This document shows positions 49,813 through 59,485 of a stretch of 64,000 nt of DNA, one piece after another. Origin of the DNA: Myxococcus sp. RHSTA-1-4. Its GTDB lineage: Bacteria > Myxococcota > Myxococcia > Myxococcales > Myxococcaceae. A program made the position numbers and the translations under genes. Below the pieces are notes generated by a model. It was not told the DNA's origin, made no database searches, and was given only the letters and a program-made list of their open reading frames with translations. Location of the stretch: contig NZ_JAIQDG010000028.1 of NCBI RefSeq assembly GCF_020037125.1, positions 1-64,000 of the forward strand. Reading direction: 5' to 3'. Numbering within the stretch: the first letter of the stretch is position 1; every line of letters starts with the position of its first letter.

Positions 49813-51318
49813 ATGATTCGACCGCTCCGACTGACGTCCCTGGCCGTCGTGTCCCTGTGCGCCCTGCTCGCGGGCGCACCCTCCGTCCAGGCGGGCGCGC
49901 CCGCCCAGGCGGCCACCGCGAAGTCCGCCCCGGCGAAGGCCGAGCTGTCGGACGTGGTGAAGGCCCCGCGCCCGAAGGGAGGCGAGTACTTCGGCCTGTA
50001 CCTCATGGACAAGAAGGTGGGGTGGCTCTTCACGGACCTGGAGCTGCTCCCCGGTGAGCCGGCGCGGGTGAAGGCCACCAACCAGCTCGTCTTCAAGGCC
50101 ATGGTGGCCACGCGGGTGTCGGAGCGCACGCACCGCGAGGAGCGCATCTACGAGGCCACGCCCGGCGGGCGGCTCCTGTCCTTCACGGTGATGCAGAAGG
50201 GCGACGGCGGAGACCAGACGCTCTTGGGCACCGCCACGCCGGACGGGGTGCGCGTGGTGCGCCAGCGCCCGGGCCGCCCGGACGAGGAGCTGCCGAAGCT
50301 GCCCCCCGCGAAGGAGCGCGTGGAGGACGCGGACGCGGCACGCGTGGCCCTGCTGCGCAAGGCGAAGGTGGACGGCTTCACGCTGGACGGCATGGACCTG
50401 CAGACCTACGGCGTCACCACCACCGTGGAGCCGCCCGAGCACCGGGTGGTGAACGGGGTGAAGGTGAAGCTGAGCAAGGTCAGCACCCTGTCGCAGAAGG
50501 AGAAGGTGCCGATGACGGCCTACGTCACCCAGCGCGGGGAGATGGTGCTGGTGGACTTCGGCCAGACGATGCAGGCGCGCAAGGAGACGGAGGCCGTCGC
50601 GAAGCGCCTGGACCTGGTGGAGGTGTTCGGCCTCACCCGCGTGGTGCTTCCCAGGCCGCTGCCCGAGTCCGCCCGCGCGGTGCCCGGCAGCGTCACGCTG
50701 GTGGTCCAGGGGCTGCCGGAGAAGTTCCGCGAGCAGACGTACCGGCAGAAGTACAAGGCCCTGCCGGACGGACGCGTGGAGGTGACGCTGTCGGCCGCGG
50801 CGCCGGCGGCCCGCAAGCCCCGGCCGCTGGCGGACCCGGACGGTGGGGACAACCTCAAGTCCACCCTCATCGTGGAGAGCGACGCCCCGGCCATCCGCGA
50901 GCTGGCGAAGAAAATCATTGGCGACGAGCAGGACGCGTACCGGGCGGCCCAGAAGGTCAACACGTGGGTGTTCAAGAACCTGGCGAAGGACTACGGGGCC
51001 AGCGCGGACCGGGCCACGGACGTGCTGAGCCAGAAGCGCGGGGACTGCACGGAGCACTCACTGCTGGCGGTGGCCCTGCTGCGCGCGGCGGGCATCCCGG
51101 CGCGGCGCGTGGACGGCGTCATCTACATGGTGAACGAGGACCAGGTGCCCGCCCTCTACTGGCACGAGTGGGTGGAGGCCTTCGTGGGCGAGTGGACCCA
51201 GCTGGACCCCACCTTCAACCAGGTCGTGGCCGACGCCACGCACTTCGCCTTCGGCGAGGAGGGGAACGCGGAAATCACCCCCCTCATCGGCGCGCTCAAG
51301 GTGACGGACGTGAAGTGA
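49813..51318 (+). CDS. transglutaminase-like domain secreted protein
   Basis: 501 residues from ATG 49813 with AAGGGG 6 bases upstream. A signal peptide (LAVVSLCALLAGAPSVQA) is followed by a long beta-rich N-terminal part and a C-terminal transglutaminase-like (Cys-His-Asp) domain: KRGDCTEHSLLAVALLRAAG, YWHEWVEAFVGEW and QLDPTFNQ. It probably works in the periplasm as a protease or peptide-bond-forming enzyme. The family is common in myxobacteria with no settled role. Two hairpins follow the stop. Confidence 0.9.
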   Translation: MIRPLRLTSLAVVSLCALLAGAPSVQAGAPAQAATAKSAPAKAELSDVVKAPRPKGGEYFGLYLMDKKVGWLFTDLELLPGEPARVKATNQLVFKAMVATRVSERTHREERIYEATPGGRLLSFTVMQKGDGGDQTLLGTATPDGVRVVRQRPGRPDEELPKLPPAKERVEDADAARVALLRKAKVDGFTLDGMDLQTYGVTTTVEPPEHRVVNGVKVKLSKVSTLSQKEKVPMTAYVTQRGEMVLVDFGQTMQARKETEAVAKRLDLVEVFGLTRVVLPRPLPESARAVPGSVTLVVQGLPEKFREQTYRQKYKALPDGRVEVTLSAAAPAARKPRPLADPDGGDNLKSTLIVESDAPAIRELAKKIIGDEQDAYRAAQKVNTWVFKNLAKDYGASADRATDVLSQKRGDCTEHSLLAVALLRAAGIPARRVDGVIYMVNEDQVPALYWHEWVEAFVGEWTQLDPTFNQVVADATHFAFGEEGNAEITPLIGALKVTDVK

Positions 51319-51332
51319 GCCCCCCCGGCACT

Positions 51333-51383
51333 CCAGGCCTGGACAAGCCCGGCCTGGGGTGAAGCCGCCCCTGTCCGGGCGGC
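51333..51383 (+). terminator. tandem hairpins after transglutaminase-like gene
   Basis: First hairpin: CCAGGCC (51333-51339) with GGCCTGG (51351-51357). Second: GCCGCCC (51364-51370), loop CTGTCC, GGGCGGC (51377-51383). The second is a perfect 7-base stem. No U-run. Confidence 0.5.
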
Positions 51384-51443
51384 CCCTGTTCAGGCGTTGA
51401 GTCCTGGACTATGAGCGGCCCCTCAATCCCAGGGGGACCCATC

Positions 51444-52700
51444 ATGCAGAAGCTGAAGAAGGCGTTCGTCGTGCTCTCGCTCCTGACGGCCACGGGCTGT
51501 GGCAGCGGCGGCGAGGGCCGTGTCGTGGGGTTCGTGGTGGATGGCCAGAGCGGCCAGCGCCTGAACTTCTTCAAGGCCGACGACGGCAAGAACAACATCG
51601 ACGACGACGACGAGTCGAAGTCGCAGGTGTACGCCATCATCGAGGGCGAGTTCCGCCGGGCGAAGCCCTGTGGCAAGGGCGACCTGTCGAAGGAGAACGC
51701 CATCGAGGCGGACGGCTGCTACCAGATTGAAGGCATTCCGCTGGGCGAGGAGTTCCCCATCTTCGCGCAGGCGCCGGGCTACGAGCGGTTCATGGGCCGC
51801 TACACCATGCAGACGTGGAACAACGACGTCGAGCAGGAAGGCGCGCAGGAGGTGGTCAACCTCCGCGTGTTCCCCGTGGGCTTCGCGGTGGACTACCGCT
51901 TCCTGGTGAATCTCAACGGCCGCGCGGTGCCGGACGCGAAGGTGAACTGCCAGTACCGGGTGGACCAGAGCAACCTGCTGCAGACGGCGGGCAACTTCCT
52001 GGCGCCGGAGGCCACGGGCAGCACCACGGTGAGCGCCACCTCGGACGCCAACGGCATCGCGGTGATTCCAGGCGCGCAGCTCGTCAACGGCGCTCCGTAC
52101 CACTGCGAGGCGGTGCTGGCCGGCGCGGTCGACGGCCACGCGCTGTCGGGTCAGGCGGACATCATCGCGGGCATGAGCCAGCCGGAGCAGACCTTCATGC
52201 TCAGCAGCCCGGCCGCAACGGACGCGAACTTCTACGCGGTGTACTCCAACGCGGATGACCCGAACGCGCTCCTGGGGCAGAACGGCTCGCTGGTGGTCAC
52301 CTTCAACCGGCCGGTGGAGATTGCCCCGCGCACGGAGGACTGCCAGGTGGCGGCGCTGGACACCGCGGACCGCGACGCCGACGGCAACATGGGCCGCTTC
52401 GTGACGGACCAGCTGAACAACAGCAGCTCGGAGACGGTGAACGCCACGGTGTCCGCGGACGGACTGACGCTGACCGTGGGCTTCAAGACGCCGGAGACTC
52501 CGCTGGACGCGGATGACCGCAACACGCAGGTGCGCTTCAGCGGCATCATCGTGCGCCCGCGTGGCGCCGCCGACAGCGTCCAGGTGCGCTACATCGGCGC
52601 GCTGGGGGCCTGCACCGAGGCCAACGTCTACGGCAGCGCCCAGCCGCTGCGCAGCGTGCGCACCAGCGGCGCCCAGCCGAGCAGCATCCGGCTGTTCTAG
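51444..52700 (+). CDS. lipoprotein of unknown function
   Basis: 418 residues with AGGGGGA before ATG 51444. The lipobox is LLTATGC. Repeating beta-sandwich segments resemble carboxypeptidase-regulatory/Ig-like domains: GRVVGFVVDGQSGQRLNFF (about 26-45), GCYQIEGIPLGEEFPIFAQAPG (quoted in part), and NGSLVVTFNRPVEIAPRTED, the last like a bacterial Ig-like tip. Acidic insert DDGKNNIDDDDESKS. No enzymatic motif. It is probably an outer-membrane or surface lipoprotein, followed by a strong terminator. Confidence 0.82.
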   Translation: MQKLKKAFVVLSLLTATGCGSGGEGRVVGFVVDGQSGQRLNFFKADDGKNNIDDDDESKSQVYAIIEGEFRRAKPCGKGDLSKENAIEADGCYQIEGIPLGEEFPIFAQAPGYERFMGRYTMQTWNNDVEQEGAQEVVNLRVFPVGFAVDYRFLVNLNGRAVPDAKVNCQYRVDQSNLLQTAGNFLAPEATGSTTVSATSDANGIAVIPGAQLVNGAPYHCEAVLAGAVDGHALSGQADIIAGMSQPEQTFMLSSPAATDANFYAVYSNADDPNALLGQNGSLVVTFNRPVEIAPRTEDCQVAALDTADRDADGNMGRFVTDQLNNSSSETVNATVSADGLTLTVGFKTPETPLDADDRNTQVRFSGIIVRPRGAADSVQVRYIGALGACTEANVYGSAQPLRSVRTSGAQPSSIRLF

Positions 52701-52726
52701 TCCTCACCCGCCCGCGTGCCGGACAC

Positions 52727-52774
52727 CGTGGGGCGCGGGGCCACGACAGGCCCTCCGCGCCCCACGCGCGTTTT
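52727..52774 (+). terminator. strong hairpin terminator after lipoprotein gene
   Basis: CGTGGGGCGCGG (52727-52738) pairs perfectly over 12 bases with CCGCGCCCCACG (52755-52766), loop of 16, followed by CGCG and TTTT (52771-52774). Confidence 0.75.
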
Positions 52775-52889
52775 CGAGGGACGAGCGCACGCCCGCGCGC
52801 CTCCGTCCCATCCGGCGGCCCGGCCCGCATGTCCTACACGGCCGCCATCCCCACCTTTGGAGTGAAGCCGCCACCCAAAGGGGGACATC

Positions 52890-54203
52890 ATGGCAACCAC
52901 CACACGCGCACTCGCTCCGGGACAGGTCATCGTCTCGCTGAACTTCGACGACGGGCTCGCGAGCCAACTCCAGGCCGCGGCCATGCTCGAGGCCCGCGGC
53001 ATGCGCGGCACCTTCTACATCAACAGCTCCAGAATCGGGCAGTCCGGCCGCCTCACGCTCGACCAGCTCCGCGCCCTGCGGGACGCGGGGCATGAGATTG
53101 GGGGCCACACGCTGAGCCACCCGCGCCTGACGACGCTCTCCGCGGACGACCAGCGCAAGGAAATCTGCAATGACAGGGTGGCCCTGCTGAACGCGGGCTT
53201 CCGGGTGACGTCCTTCGCCTACCCGTTCGGTGACAAGGACTCCTTCACGCGGCAGGTCGTCATCGACTGCAACTACAACTCGGCCCGCGAGAGCGGCGGC
53301 CTGCGCACGCCCACGGGCAGCAGCAGCAATCCCTACGCGGAGCGGGTACCTCCCGCGGACGCCTACGCGATTCGCACGCACGGCTCCGTCCAGGACACCA
53401 CCACGCTCGACACCCTCAAGGCCTACGTGCTCCGGGCCGAGGAGTCCGGCGGCGGCTGGGTGCCCCTCGTCTTCCACCACATCTGCGGCCCGTGCGACCC
53501 GCCCCAGACGTACTCCACCGCGCCCGCCGTGCTGGCGGCGTTCCTCGACTGGCTGGCCCCTCGCGCCTCGCGGGGCACCACCGTCGCCCTCATGGACACC
53601 GTCATCGGCGGGACGCTGAAGCCCCCCGTGAGCTGGCCTCCAGTCCAGCCTTCGCAGCTCTTCAAGAACCCGTCGCTGGAGACGGACAGCAACGGCGACG
53701 GAACGCCGGACTGCTGGAAGCGCGGCGGCTTCGGCACCAACACCTTCACGTGGACGCGCACCTCGGACGCCCACGGCGGGAGCTGGGCACAGCAGGTGCG
53801 CATCAGCAGCATCTCCAGCGGAGACCGCAAGCTCATCAGCGAGCAGGACAGCGGCACCTGCTCCCCGGCGGCGGTCACCGGCCACCGCTACCGCATCTCC
53901 GCCTGGTACAAGTCCACCACGTCGGTGCGCTTCAAGGCGTACTACCGGAACAGCGCGGGCGGCTGGGACTACTGGACCCAGGGGCCCCTGCTGCCGGCCG
54001 CCAGCAGCTACACCCGCGCCGAGTGGACGACGCCCGGGGCGCCCAGCGCGGCCAAGCGGCTCAGCATGGGAATGTCGATTGACCGGGTGGGCACGCTCAC
54101 CATGGACGACTTCACGCTCACCGACCTCGACGCGACCACGGCCCTCCGGGAGGAGTACCGGCGCGCCGAGGAGGAAGAGGTCGAAGCCCCCATCCCTCCC
54201 TGA
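52890..54203 (+). CDS. polysaccharide deacetylase with carbohydrate-binding domain
   Basis: 437 residues with AAAGGGGGA before ATG 52890. The NodB motifs are complete here: LNFDDG (Asp20, Asp21) and GHTLSHPRL (His73, His77), with FAYPFGDKDSF. A C-terminal carbohydrate-binding domain (LFKNPSLETDSNGDGTPDCW to MDDFTLTDLD) follows. It removes N- or O-acetyl groups from polysaccharide. It lacks a recognisable signal peptide, whereas its paralogue at 30306 is a lipoprotein with a linker and extra tail. The last 20 residues are acidic. Confidence 0.88.
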   Translation: MATTTRALAPGQVIVSLNFDDGLASQLQAAAMLEARGMRGTFYINSSRIGQSGRLTLDQLRALRDAGHEIGGHTLSHPRLTTLSADDQRKEICNDRVALLNAGFRVTSFAYPFGDKDSFTRQVVIDCNYNSARESGGLRTPTGSSSNPYAERVPPADAYAIRTHGSVQDTTTLDTLKAYVLRAEESGGGWVPLVFHHICGPCDPPQTYSTAPAVLAAFLDWLAPRASRGTTVALMDTVIGGTLKPPVSWPPVQPSQLFKNPSLETDSNGDGTPDCWKRGGFGTNTFTWTRTSDAHGGSWAQQVRISSISSGDRKLISEQDSGTCSPAAVTGHRYRISAWYKSTTSVRFKAYYRNSAGGWDYWTQGPLLPAASSYTRAEWTTPGAPSAAKRLSMGMSIDRVGTLTMDDFTLTDLDATTALREEYRRAEEEEVEAPIPP

Positions 54204-54208
54204 GCCCA

Positions 54209-54246
54209 GGGCGCCGCGCGGCCTTCAGGGCCCGTGCGCGGCGCCC
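54209..54246. terminator. bidirectional terminator between deacetylase and DUF255 genes
   Basis: GGGCGCCGCGC (54209-54219) pairs perfectly over 11 bases with GCGCGGCGCCC (54236-54246), loop of 16, between convergent genes. Confidence 0.65.
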
Positions 54247-54257
54247 CGCCCGCCCGC

Positions 54258-56342
54258 TCAGGCCGGAGCCGCCGCCAGCCGCGAGGCCAGGGCCTCCGCG
54301 TCCGTGAGGGGCCGCTCGCAGACGAAGCCCCGGCACAGGTACGCCGCTCCCCTGCCGCCCACCGGCTCGCGGCCCTCGAAGAGGTCCGACAGCAGGGGAG
54401 GCACCGGCGCGCCCGGCTCCTTCCAGCCCACGGAGAACGTGGGCGCGTACACGCGATTCACCGAGGCCCGCAGCGGCGCCACGGCCTCGCGCGTTCCGGA
54501 GAGGGTGACGCCCGCCGCGCCGTCCAGCAGCGCGTCCGCCGCCAGCCCCAGGTAGCCTTGGCCCATGGCGTTCTTCACCAGCCCGTCGCGCATGCGCGCC
54601 ACGTACTTCTCCGGCAGCTCCAGGTGCCGCTTGTCACCGGTGAGCGCCGCCAGCTCCACCTGCGCCTCCGTCAGCGTGGAGGCTCCTGAGGGGAAGGCGT
54701 TGTCGAAGAGGCCGTACGTGGCCACCACGAGGTCCTTCTGCCCACGAGGCGCGGTGAGGTACGCCGCCTTCTCCGAATCCCAGAACAGCTCCACCGCGCG
54801 CCGGACCAGCGCGTCCGCCGCCTCCAGGTACTTCACGTCGAAGGTGGCCTGGTAGAGCGCGGTGAGCCCCGAGGCCAGGTTTCCGTAGTCCTCCAGGAAG
54901 CCGTCGATGCGGGCCTCCCCCTGGAACGAGCGCGCCAGCCGCGTTCCGTCCCACATCCTGGCGAGCACGAAGTCCGCCGCGGACGCCGCCCGCCGCGCCC
55001 AGTCCGGCTGCTCGAAGACGCGCGCGGCCAGCGCCAGCCCGCGAATCATCAGCCCGTTCCAGCCCGAGAGCAGCTTGTCGTCCAGCCCCGGCTTCACGCG
55101 CCGCTCCCGTGTCTCGAAGAGCGTCCGCCGCGCGGCGGCCAGCTCCCGCTCCACCTCGTCCTCCGGCAGCCCGCGCTGGTGCGCCAGCTCCGCCGCCGGC
55201 ACCGCCACCTCCAGCACCGTCGTGCCGTGCTCGAAGTTGCCTTGCGGGGTGACGCGGAAGTGACGCATCAGCAGCTCGGCCCGCGGGCCGGGCAGCACCG
55301 CCTGGATTTCCTCCGGGCGCCAGACGAAGAACTTCCCCTCCTCGCCCTCGCTGTCCGCGTCCTGCGCCGCGTAGAAGGCGCCGCCCGCGTCGGTCATCTC
55401 GCGGCGCACGTACTCCACCGTCTCCTCCACCACCTTGCGCCACAGCGGCCGGGGCTCCACCTGCTGCGCCTGCGCGTACAGGTGCAGGAGCTGCGCGTTG
55501 TCGTAGAGCATCTTCTCGAAGTGCGGCACCAGCCACCGCTCGTCCACCGAGTACCGGTGGAAGCCCCCGCCGAGCTGGTCATAGAGGCCCCCCAGCGCCA
55601 TGCGCTCCAGCGTGCGGAACACGCCGTCCTTGAGCTGCGCGCCGCCGCCGCGCCGCCACGCGCGCAGCATCAGCGCCAGGTTCATGGGGTTGGGGAACTT
55701 GGGCGCGCCGCCGAAGCCGCCGTACACCGGGTCCAGTTGCCGCGCCATCCGGCGGCCCATGGCCACCAGGTCTTCGGCCGTCAGCGTGCCGGCGGTGGCG
55801 TCCAGCCCATACGTGGCCAGCTCGCCGAGGCCCTGTTCGAAGAGCGTGGACTGGCGCTGGACCTCGTCCCGCTTGTTCACCCATGCGTCACGCAGCGAGG
55901 CCAGCAGCCGGGGGAAGCCGGGCCGCCCGTACCTGTCCTCGGGCGGGAAGTAGGTGCCCCCGTAGAAGGGCTTGAGGTCCGGCGTGAGGAACACCGTGAG
56001 CGGCCAGCCCCCGCCCTGCCCCATGAGCTGCACCACGCCCTGGTAGAGCTGGTCGAGGTCCGGCCGCTCCTCGCGGTCCACCTTGATGTTGATGAAGCCC
56101 TCGTTCATCAACCGGGCCGTCTCCGGCGACTCGAACGACTCGTGCGCCATGACGTGACACCAGTGACACGCGGAGTAGCCCACCGACAGGAGGATGGGCT
56201 TGTCCTCCGCCTTCGCTCGCGCGAGGGCCTCGTCGCCCCAGGGGTACCAGTCCACGGGGTTGTGGGCGTGCTGGCGCAGGTACGGCGAGGGCTCCCGCGC
56301 CAGGCGGTTGGTGGGACCGGAGGTCGGAGGGGAGGCGGCCAT
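54258..56342 (-). CDS. DUF255 thioredoxin-domain protein (YyaL/SPATA20 type)
   Basis: 694 residues from ATG 56342. The N-terminal thioredoxin-like domain contains REPSPYLRQHAHNPVDWYPW, the redox pair in YSACHWCHVM, FINIKVDREERPDLD and GGWPLTVFLTPDLKPFYGG (quoted in part). The remainder is an alpha/alpha six-barrel as in glycoside hydrolases: GGGFHRYSVDERWLVPHFEK, DADSEGEEGKFF and LSGWNGLMI. The family is widespread with no established activity. It is divergent from the glycosyltransferase gene. Confidence 0.93.
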   Translation of the reverse strand: MAASPPTSGPTNRLAREPSPYLRQHAHNPVDWYPWGDEALARAKAEDKPILLSVGYSACHWCHVMAHESFESPETARLMNEGFINIKVDREERPDLDQLYQGVVQLMGQGGGWPLTVFLTPDLKPFYGGTYFPPEDRYGRPGFPRLLASLRDAWVNKRDEVQRQSTLFEQGLGELATYGLDATAGTLTAEDLVAMGRRMARQLDPVYGGFGGAPKFPNPMNLALMLRAWRRGGGAQLKDGVFRTLERMALGGLYDQLGGGFHRYSVDERWLVPHFEKMLYDNAQLLHLYAQAQQVEPRPLWRKVVEETVEYVRREMTDAGGAFYAAQDADSEGEEGKFFVWRPEEIQAVLPGPRAELLMRHFRVTPQGNFEHGTTVLEVAVPAAELAHQRGLPEDEVERELAAARRTLFETRERRVKPGLDDKLLSGWNGLMIRGLALAARVFEQPDWARRAASAADFVLARMWDGTRLARSFQGEARIDGFLEDYGNLASGLTALYQATFDVKYLEAADALVRRAVELFWDSEKAAYLTAPRGQKDLVVATYGLFDNAFPSGASTLTEAQVELAALTGDKRHLELPEKYVARMRDGLVKNAMGQGYLGLAADALLDGAAGVTLSGTREAVAPLRASVNRVYAPTFSVGWKEPGAPVPPLLSDLFEGREPVGGRGAAYLCRGFVCERPLTDAEALASRLAAAPA

Positions 56343-56511
56343 GCGGACTCCAGGGAAAGGGGGCCTCTCCCGGAGATAGGAAGTGGCCGGGGGGTGGGCA
56401 AGCACAAAGGGCCCAACACTCCTCTGGCCAACGGGCGCCCGGTGCGCTTTGTCCAGAGACGTGAGCCCGCCGTCCCCTTCCGCCGCCCCCTCCCCGGCCA
56501 CCGGCACTGGC

Positions 56512-57840
56512 ATGAAGGCCTGCCTCGCCCTGCTCGGCGCGGCGGTGGTGGGACGGCTCGCGCTGTCGCTGGGCACGGACGTCTACTTCGACACGGCGTA
56601 CTACTGGCAGTGGGCCCGGCACCTGGATTGGGGCTACTACGACCATCCCCCCATGGTGGCGTGGCTCATCGCCGCGCTCGGCCCCCGGGGCACGTCCCTG
56701 CTGTGCGGCGCCGGCACGGTGGCCGCGGTGTGGGGGCTGGCGCGTGACGTGTACGGCAGCCGCGAGGCGGCGTGGCGCGCGGCGGCGCTGTGGAGCGCGG
56801 TGCCGGCCAGCATGGTGGCCGGCGTGTGGGCCACGCCCGACTCACCGCTGCTGCTCTTCTGGACGCTGGCGCTGTGGGCGCTGTGGCGCGAGCGCTGGGT
56901 GTGGGCGGGACTGGCGTGCGGGCTGGCGCTGCTGTCCAAGTACCCGGCGGTGCTGCTGGGGCTCATCTTCCTGCTCGCGGCGGCGCGGGCCCGGCGGCTG
57001 CCCCGGGGGGCCTGGCTCACCGCGGTGCTGGCCGCGCTGTGCTTCGTGCCGGTGGTGCTGTGGAACGCGCGGCACGAGTGGGTGGGCTTCCTCTTCCAGC
57101 TCCGCCACGGCCTCGGCGGACAGGGTGGCTGGCAGAGCCTCGGCGAGTACGTCCTGGGGCAGCTCGCGCTCGGTGGCCCGGTGCTGCTGGTCCTGGCCGG
57201 GGTGTACGCGGTGCGGGGGCCGCCGGAGCAGTTCCTGCTGCGCATGGCGGCGGTGGTGCCGCTGCTCTTCTTCGGCTACGCGGCGGCGCGAACGCGCGGG
57301 GAGGCCAACTGGCCGGCGGCGGCGTACGTGGCCGCGTCCGTGGGCGTGGCCGGCATGCGGCCGGTATGGCGGCGCGCCGTGGCGGCCTCGGAGCTCGCGT
57401 TGGTGCTGGCGGTGGGCTCGCACAGCTTCTTCCCGGTGCTGCGCTTCGAGCGCGACACGGTGCTGTGGCGGACCCATGGCTGGAGCGTGCTGCGAGAGCT
57501 GGCCACGCCGGAGCGGCTGTTCCCGGGCATGGACGCGCGCAATCTGGCCGCCATCTACGCGCCCGACTACCAGCTCGCGTCACAGGTGGCGTACCACACG
57601 GGCCGTGTCACGCACACCGCGCCTCCCGCGAGGTTCAGCCAGTACGACCTGTGGCCGCCACCCTCCCTGCGTCCCGGGCAGGAGGTGCTGTGGGTCATGG
57701 AGGAGGGAGGCCCGGGCCCCCCGGACGAGCTGTCGTTCCGCTTCACGCAGATGAGTGACGCGGTGGAGCTGGTCAGCGGCTACCGTGGGCGGAGGCTGCA
57801 CCGGTTCTGGGTGTGGCGGCTGTGGGGACTGCAGGATTGA
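56512..57840 (+). CDS. GT39-type membrane glycosyltransferase
   Basis: 442 residues with about ten transmembrane helices. The N-terminal active-site region (YFDTAYYWQWARHLDWGYYD followed by HPPMVAWLI) matches ArnT/PMT-like GT-C enzymes that transfer sugars from lipid-linked donors in the periplasm. Other marks: WATPDSPLLLFWTLALW, LLSKYPAVLLGLIF and RGEANWPAAAYVA. Acceptor unknown, likely lipid A or a surface glycan. Its start is ATG 56512. Confidence 0.9.
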   Translation: MKACLALLGAAVVGRLALSLGTDVYFDTAYYWQWARHLDWGYYDHPPMVAWLIAALGPRGTSLLCGAGTVAAVWGLARDVYGSREAAWRAAALWSAVPASMVAGVWATPDSPLLLFWTLALWALWRERWVWAGLACGLALLSKYPAVLLGLIFLLAAARARRLPRGAWLTAVLAALCFVPVVLWNARHEWVGFLFQLRHGLGGQGGWQSLGEYVLGQLALGGPVLLVLAGVYAVRGPPEQFLLRMAAVVPLLFFGYAAARTRGEANWPAAAYVAASVGVAGMRPVWRRAVAASELALVLAVGSHSFFPVLRFERDTVLWRTHGWSVLRELATPERLFPGMDARNLAAIYAPDYQLASQVAYHTGRVTHTAPPARFSQYDLWPPPSLRPGQEVLWVMEEGGPGPPDELSFRFTQMSDAVELVSGYRGRRLHRFWVWRLWGLQD

Positions 57841-57892
57841 CGGTGCCGTCAGGAGGGCGGAACCTTCGAAACCTGGGAGAGAGGCCGGACGC

Positions 57893-58627
57893 ATGCACGG
57901 CATGACGGGGCTCACGAACGAGCTGCGCGACCAACTGGAGAGCCTGGAGCCCCTGCTCGGGGCCCGGGCCTCGCTCGCGCCGGACCGGGCGCGTGCCCCC
58001 ACTCCGCGCGAGCTGGCCGAGCGGGTGACCGCGGGCGGAGGCGACGAAGCGCGCCTGCGGGCCTTCACCCACGGACTGGACGCCATCATCCGCGCGCTCG
58101 CGGAGAGCTTCCCGGACAACATCTTCTGGGACCTCGACTACCCGGCCCGGTGTCTGTGGGACGCCGGAGGGCCTCGCGAGATGGAGTCCTTCACCCGCCG
58201 GGTGATGGCGCTGTGCCACGGCTTCGGCGCCAGGTCCGAGCTGCGCTTCCGCTACGCGCACGACTTCTTCTTCGGCTACGACTGGGCACGCTGGGTGACT
58301 CGTGAGCCCGCGCGGCGCTCGGCCATCCGTCCCTTCGACGCGCCCTTCCTCGACTACCTCGAGGTGCGGAGGGAGGAGCTGCTCGCGCTCATCGCCAGCA
58401 ACGACGCGAAGTACTCGCGGCTCCAGGGCGCGGAGTTCCGCAACCCCTTCGGCTTCTCGCGCGAGCCGGAGGAGGAGGCGCGGCTGCACCAGGCGCTCGC
58501 CCGGGAAGACCTCATCCCCGTCAAGGCGTGGCGGCTGGACGGCGAGCCCCGGTGGAATCTCCCCTTCGCGGACCTGCGCACGCAGACGGCACGCCGGCTG
58601 GGCCTGTCGCGGGAGGCTTCGTCATGA
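57893..58627 (+). CDS. conserved protein of unknown function
   Basis: 244 residues, soluble, no signal. Distinctive core: FPDNIFWDLDYPARCLWDA, AHDFFFGYDWARWVTREP, and PFDAPFLDYLEVRREELLAL. It ends with ARRLGLSREASS. I do not recognise the family. GAGAGAGG precedes ATG 57893; ATG 57902 is an alternative. It lies 52 bases after the glycosyltransferase on the same strand and might share its transcript. Confidence 0.7.
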   Translation: MHGMTGLTNELRDQLESLEPLLGARASLAPDRARAPTPRELAERVTAGGGDEARLRAFTHGLDAIIRALAESFPDNIFWDLDYPARCLWDAGGPREMESFTRRVMALCHGFGARSELRFRYAHDFFFGYDWARWVTREPARRSAIRPFDAPFLDYLEVRREELLALIASNDAKYSRLQGAEFRNPFGFSREPEEEARLHQALAREDLIPVKAWRLDGEPRWNLPFADLRTQTARRLGLSREASS

Positions 58628-58755
58628 CGGGGCCGCGGGCCTGACGCCGGGGCTCGTGGGCTCCGGAAGAATCCCACCTGCTCCACGCAACCCCGGGCCT
58701 CTCCTTCCGACAATCCAGGAAACGGCTGTCCCCCGCCGGCTTGCCGGAGCCCCCC

Positions 58756-59445
58756 ATGACCAGCATCTCCGCCTCCCGTCCACGCAGCGTCGCCACCGCG
58801 GCTGCCGCCGCGACGCCCCCCACCGTGCGCCAGGGCTCCAAGGGCCCCGTGGTCGCGGACCTGCAGCGCCGGCTGGCCGCCGCTGGCTTCAACCCGGGCC
58901 CGATTGATGGCGACTTCGGCCCGAGGACCAAGGCCGCCGTGGTGGCCTTCCAGCGCGCCAAGGGGCTGGAGCCGGACGGCATCGTCGGGCCGAAGACGTG
59001 GGGCAAGCTGCAGGCCGGTGGCGTGAAGCCCCCTCCCTCCAACCCGCCCACGGGCCGCGGCACCGCCGAGTCCTTCGTGCAGAAGGCGCTCTCCCAGCAG
59101 GGGGACCGCTACATCTTCGGCGCCGAGGTCAACCTCAACGACCCGAACCCGAAGGCCTTCGACTGCTCGGAGCTGGTCCAGTGGGCGGCCCACCAGGCGG
59201 GTGTCAGCATCCCCGACGGGACGATGAACCAGCTCCCTCACTGCCAGAAGAAGGGCACCACCATCTCCGTGGCCGAGGCGCTGCGCACGCGCGGCGCGCT
59301 GCTCTTCCGTCCTGGCCATGTCGCCATCAGCCTCGGAGACGGGCGCACCATCGAGGCGAAGGGCAGGGCCTACGGCGTAGGCATCTTCAACGCCAACGGC
59401 CGCGGCTGGACCACCGGCGCGCTCGTGCCCGGCCTGAAGTACTGA
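58756..59445 (+). CDS. peptidoglycan-binding and NlpC/P60 domain protein
   Basis: 229 residues. Residues about 27-92 are a peptidoglycan-binding domain (VRQGSKGPVVADLQRRLAAA; GPIDGDFGPRTKAAVVAFQR; DGIVGPKTWGKL). Residues about 105-229 are an NlpC/P60 hydrolase: catalytic Cys in FDCSELVQWA, and His in RPGHVAISLG. The N-terminus is Ser/Ala rich with no proper signal peptide, so export may be by another route or it acts on the cell's own wall after lysis. It probably cleaves peptide bonds in cell-wall peptides. GGAG precedes ATG 58756. Confidence 0.9.
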   Translation: MTSISASRPRSVATAAAAATPPTVRQGSKGPVVADLQRRLAAAGFNPGPIDGDFGPRTKAAVVAFQRAKGLEPDGIVGPKTWGKLQAGGVKPPPSNPPTGRGTAESFVQKALSQQGDRYIFGAEVNLNDPNPKAFDCSELVQWAAHQAGVSIPDGTMNQLPHCQKKGTTISVAEALRTRGALLFRPGHVAISLGDGRTIEAKGRAYGVGIFNANGRGWTTGALVPGLKY

Positions 59446-59460
59446 GCGGCGGGAGCCAGG

Positions 59461-59485
59461 GGCTTGACTTGCGTCAAGCCTTCTT
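59461..59485 (+). terminator. intrinsic terminator after NlpC/P60 gene
   Basis: GGCTTGAC (59461-59468), loop TTGC, GTCAAGCC (59473-59480), followed by TTCTT. A perfect 8-base stem. It overlaps the 3' end of the convergent gene, whose stop is at 59474. Confidence 0.7.
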
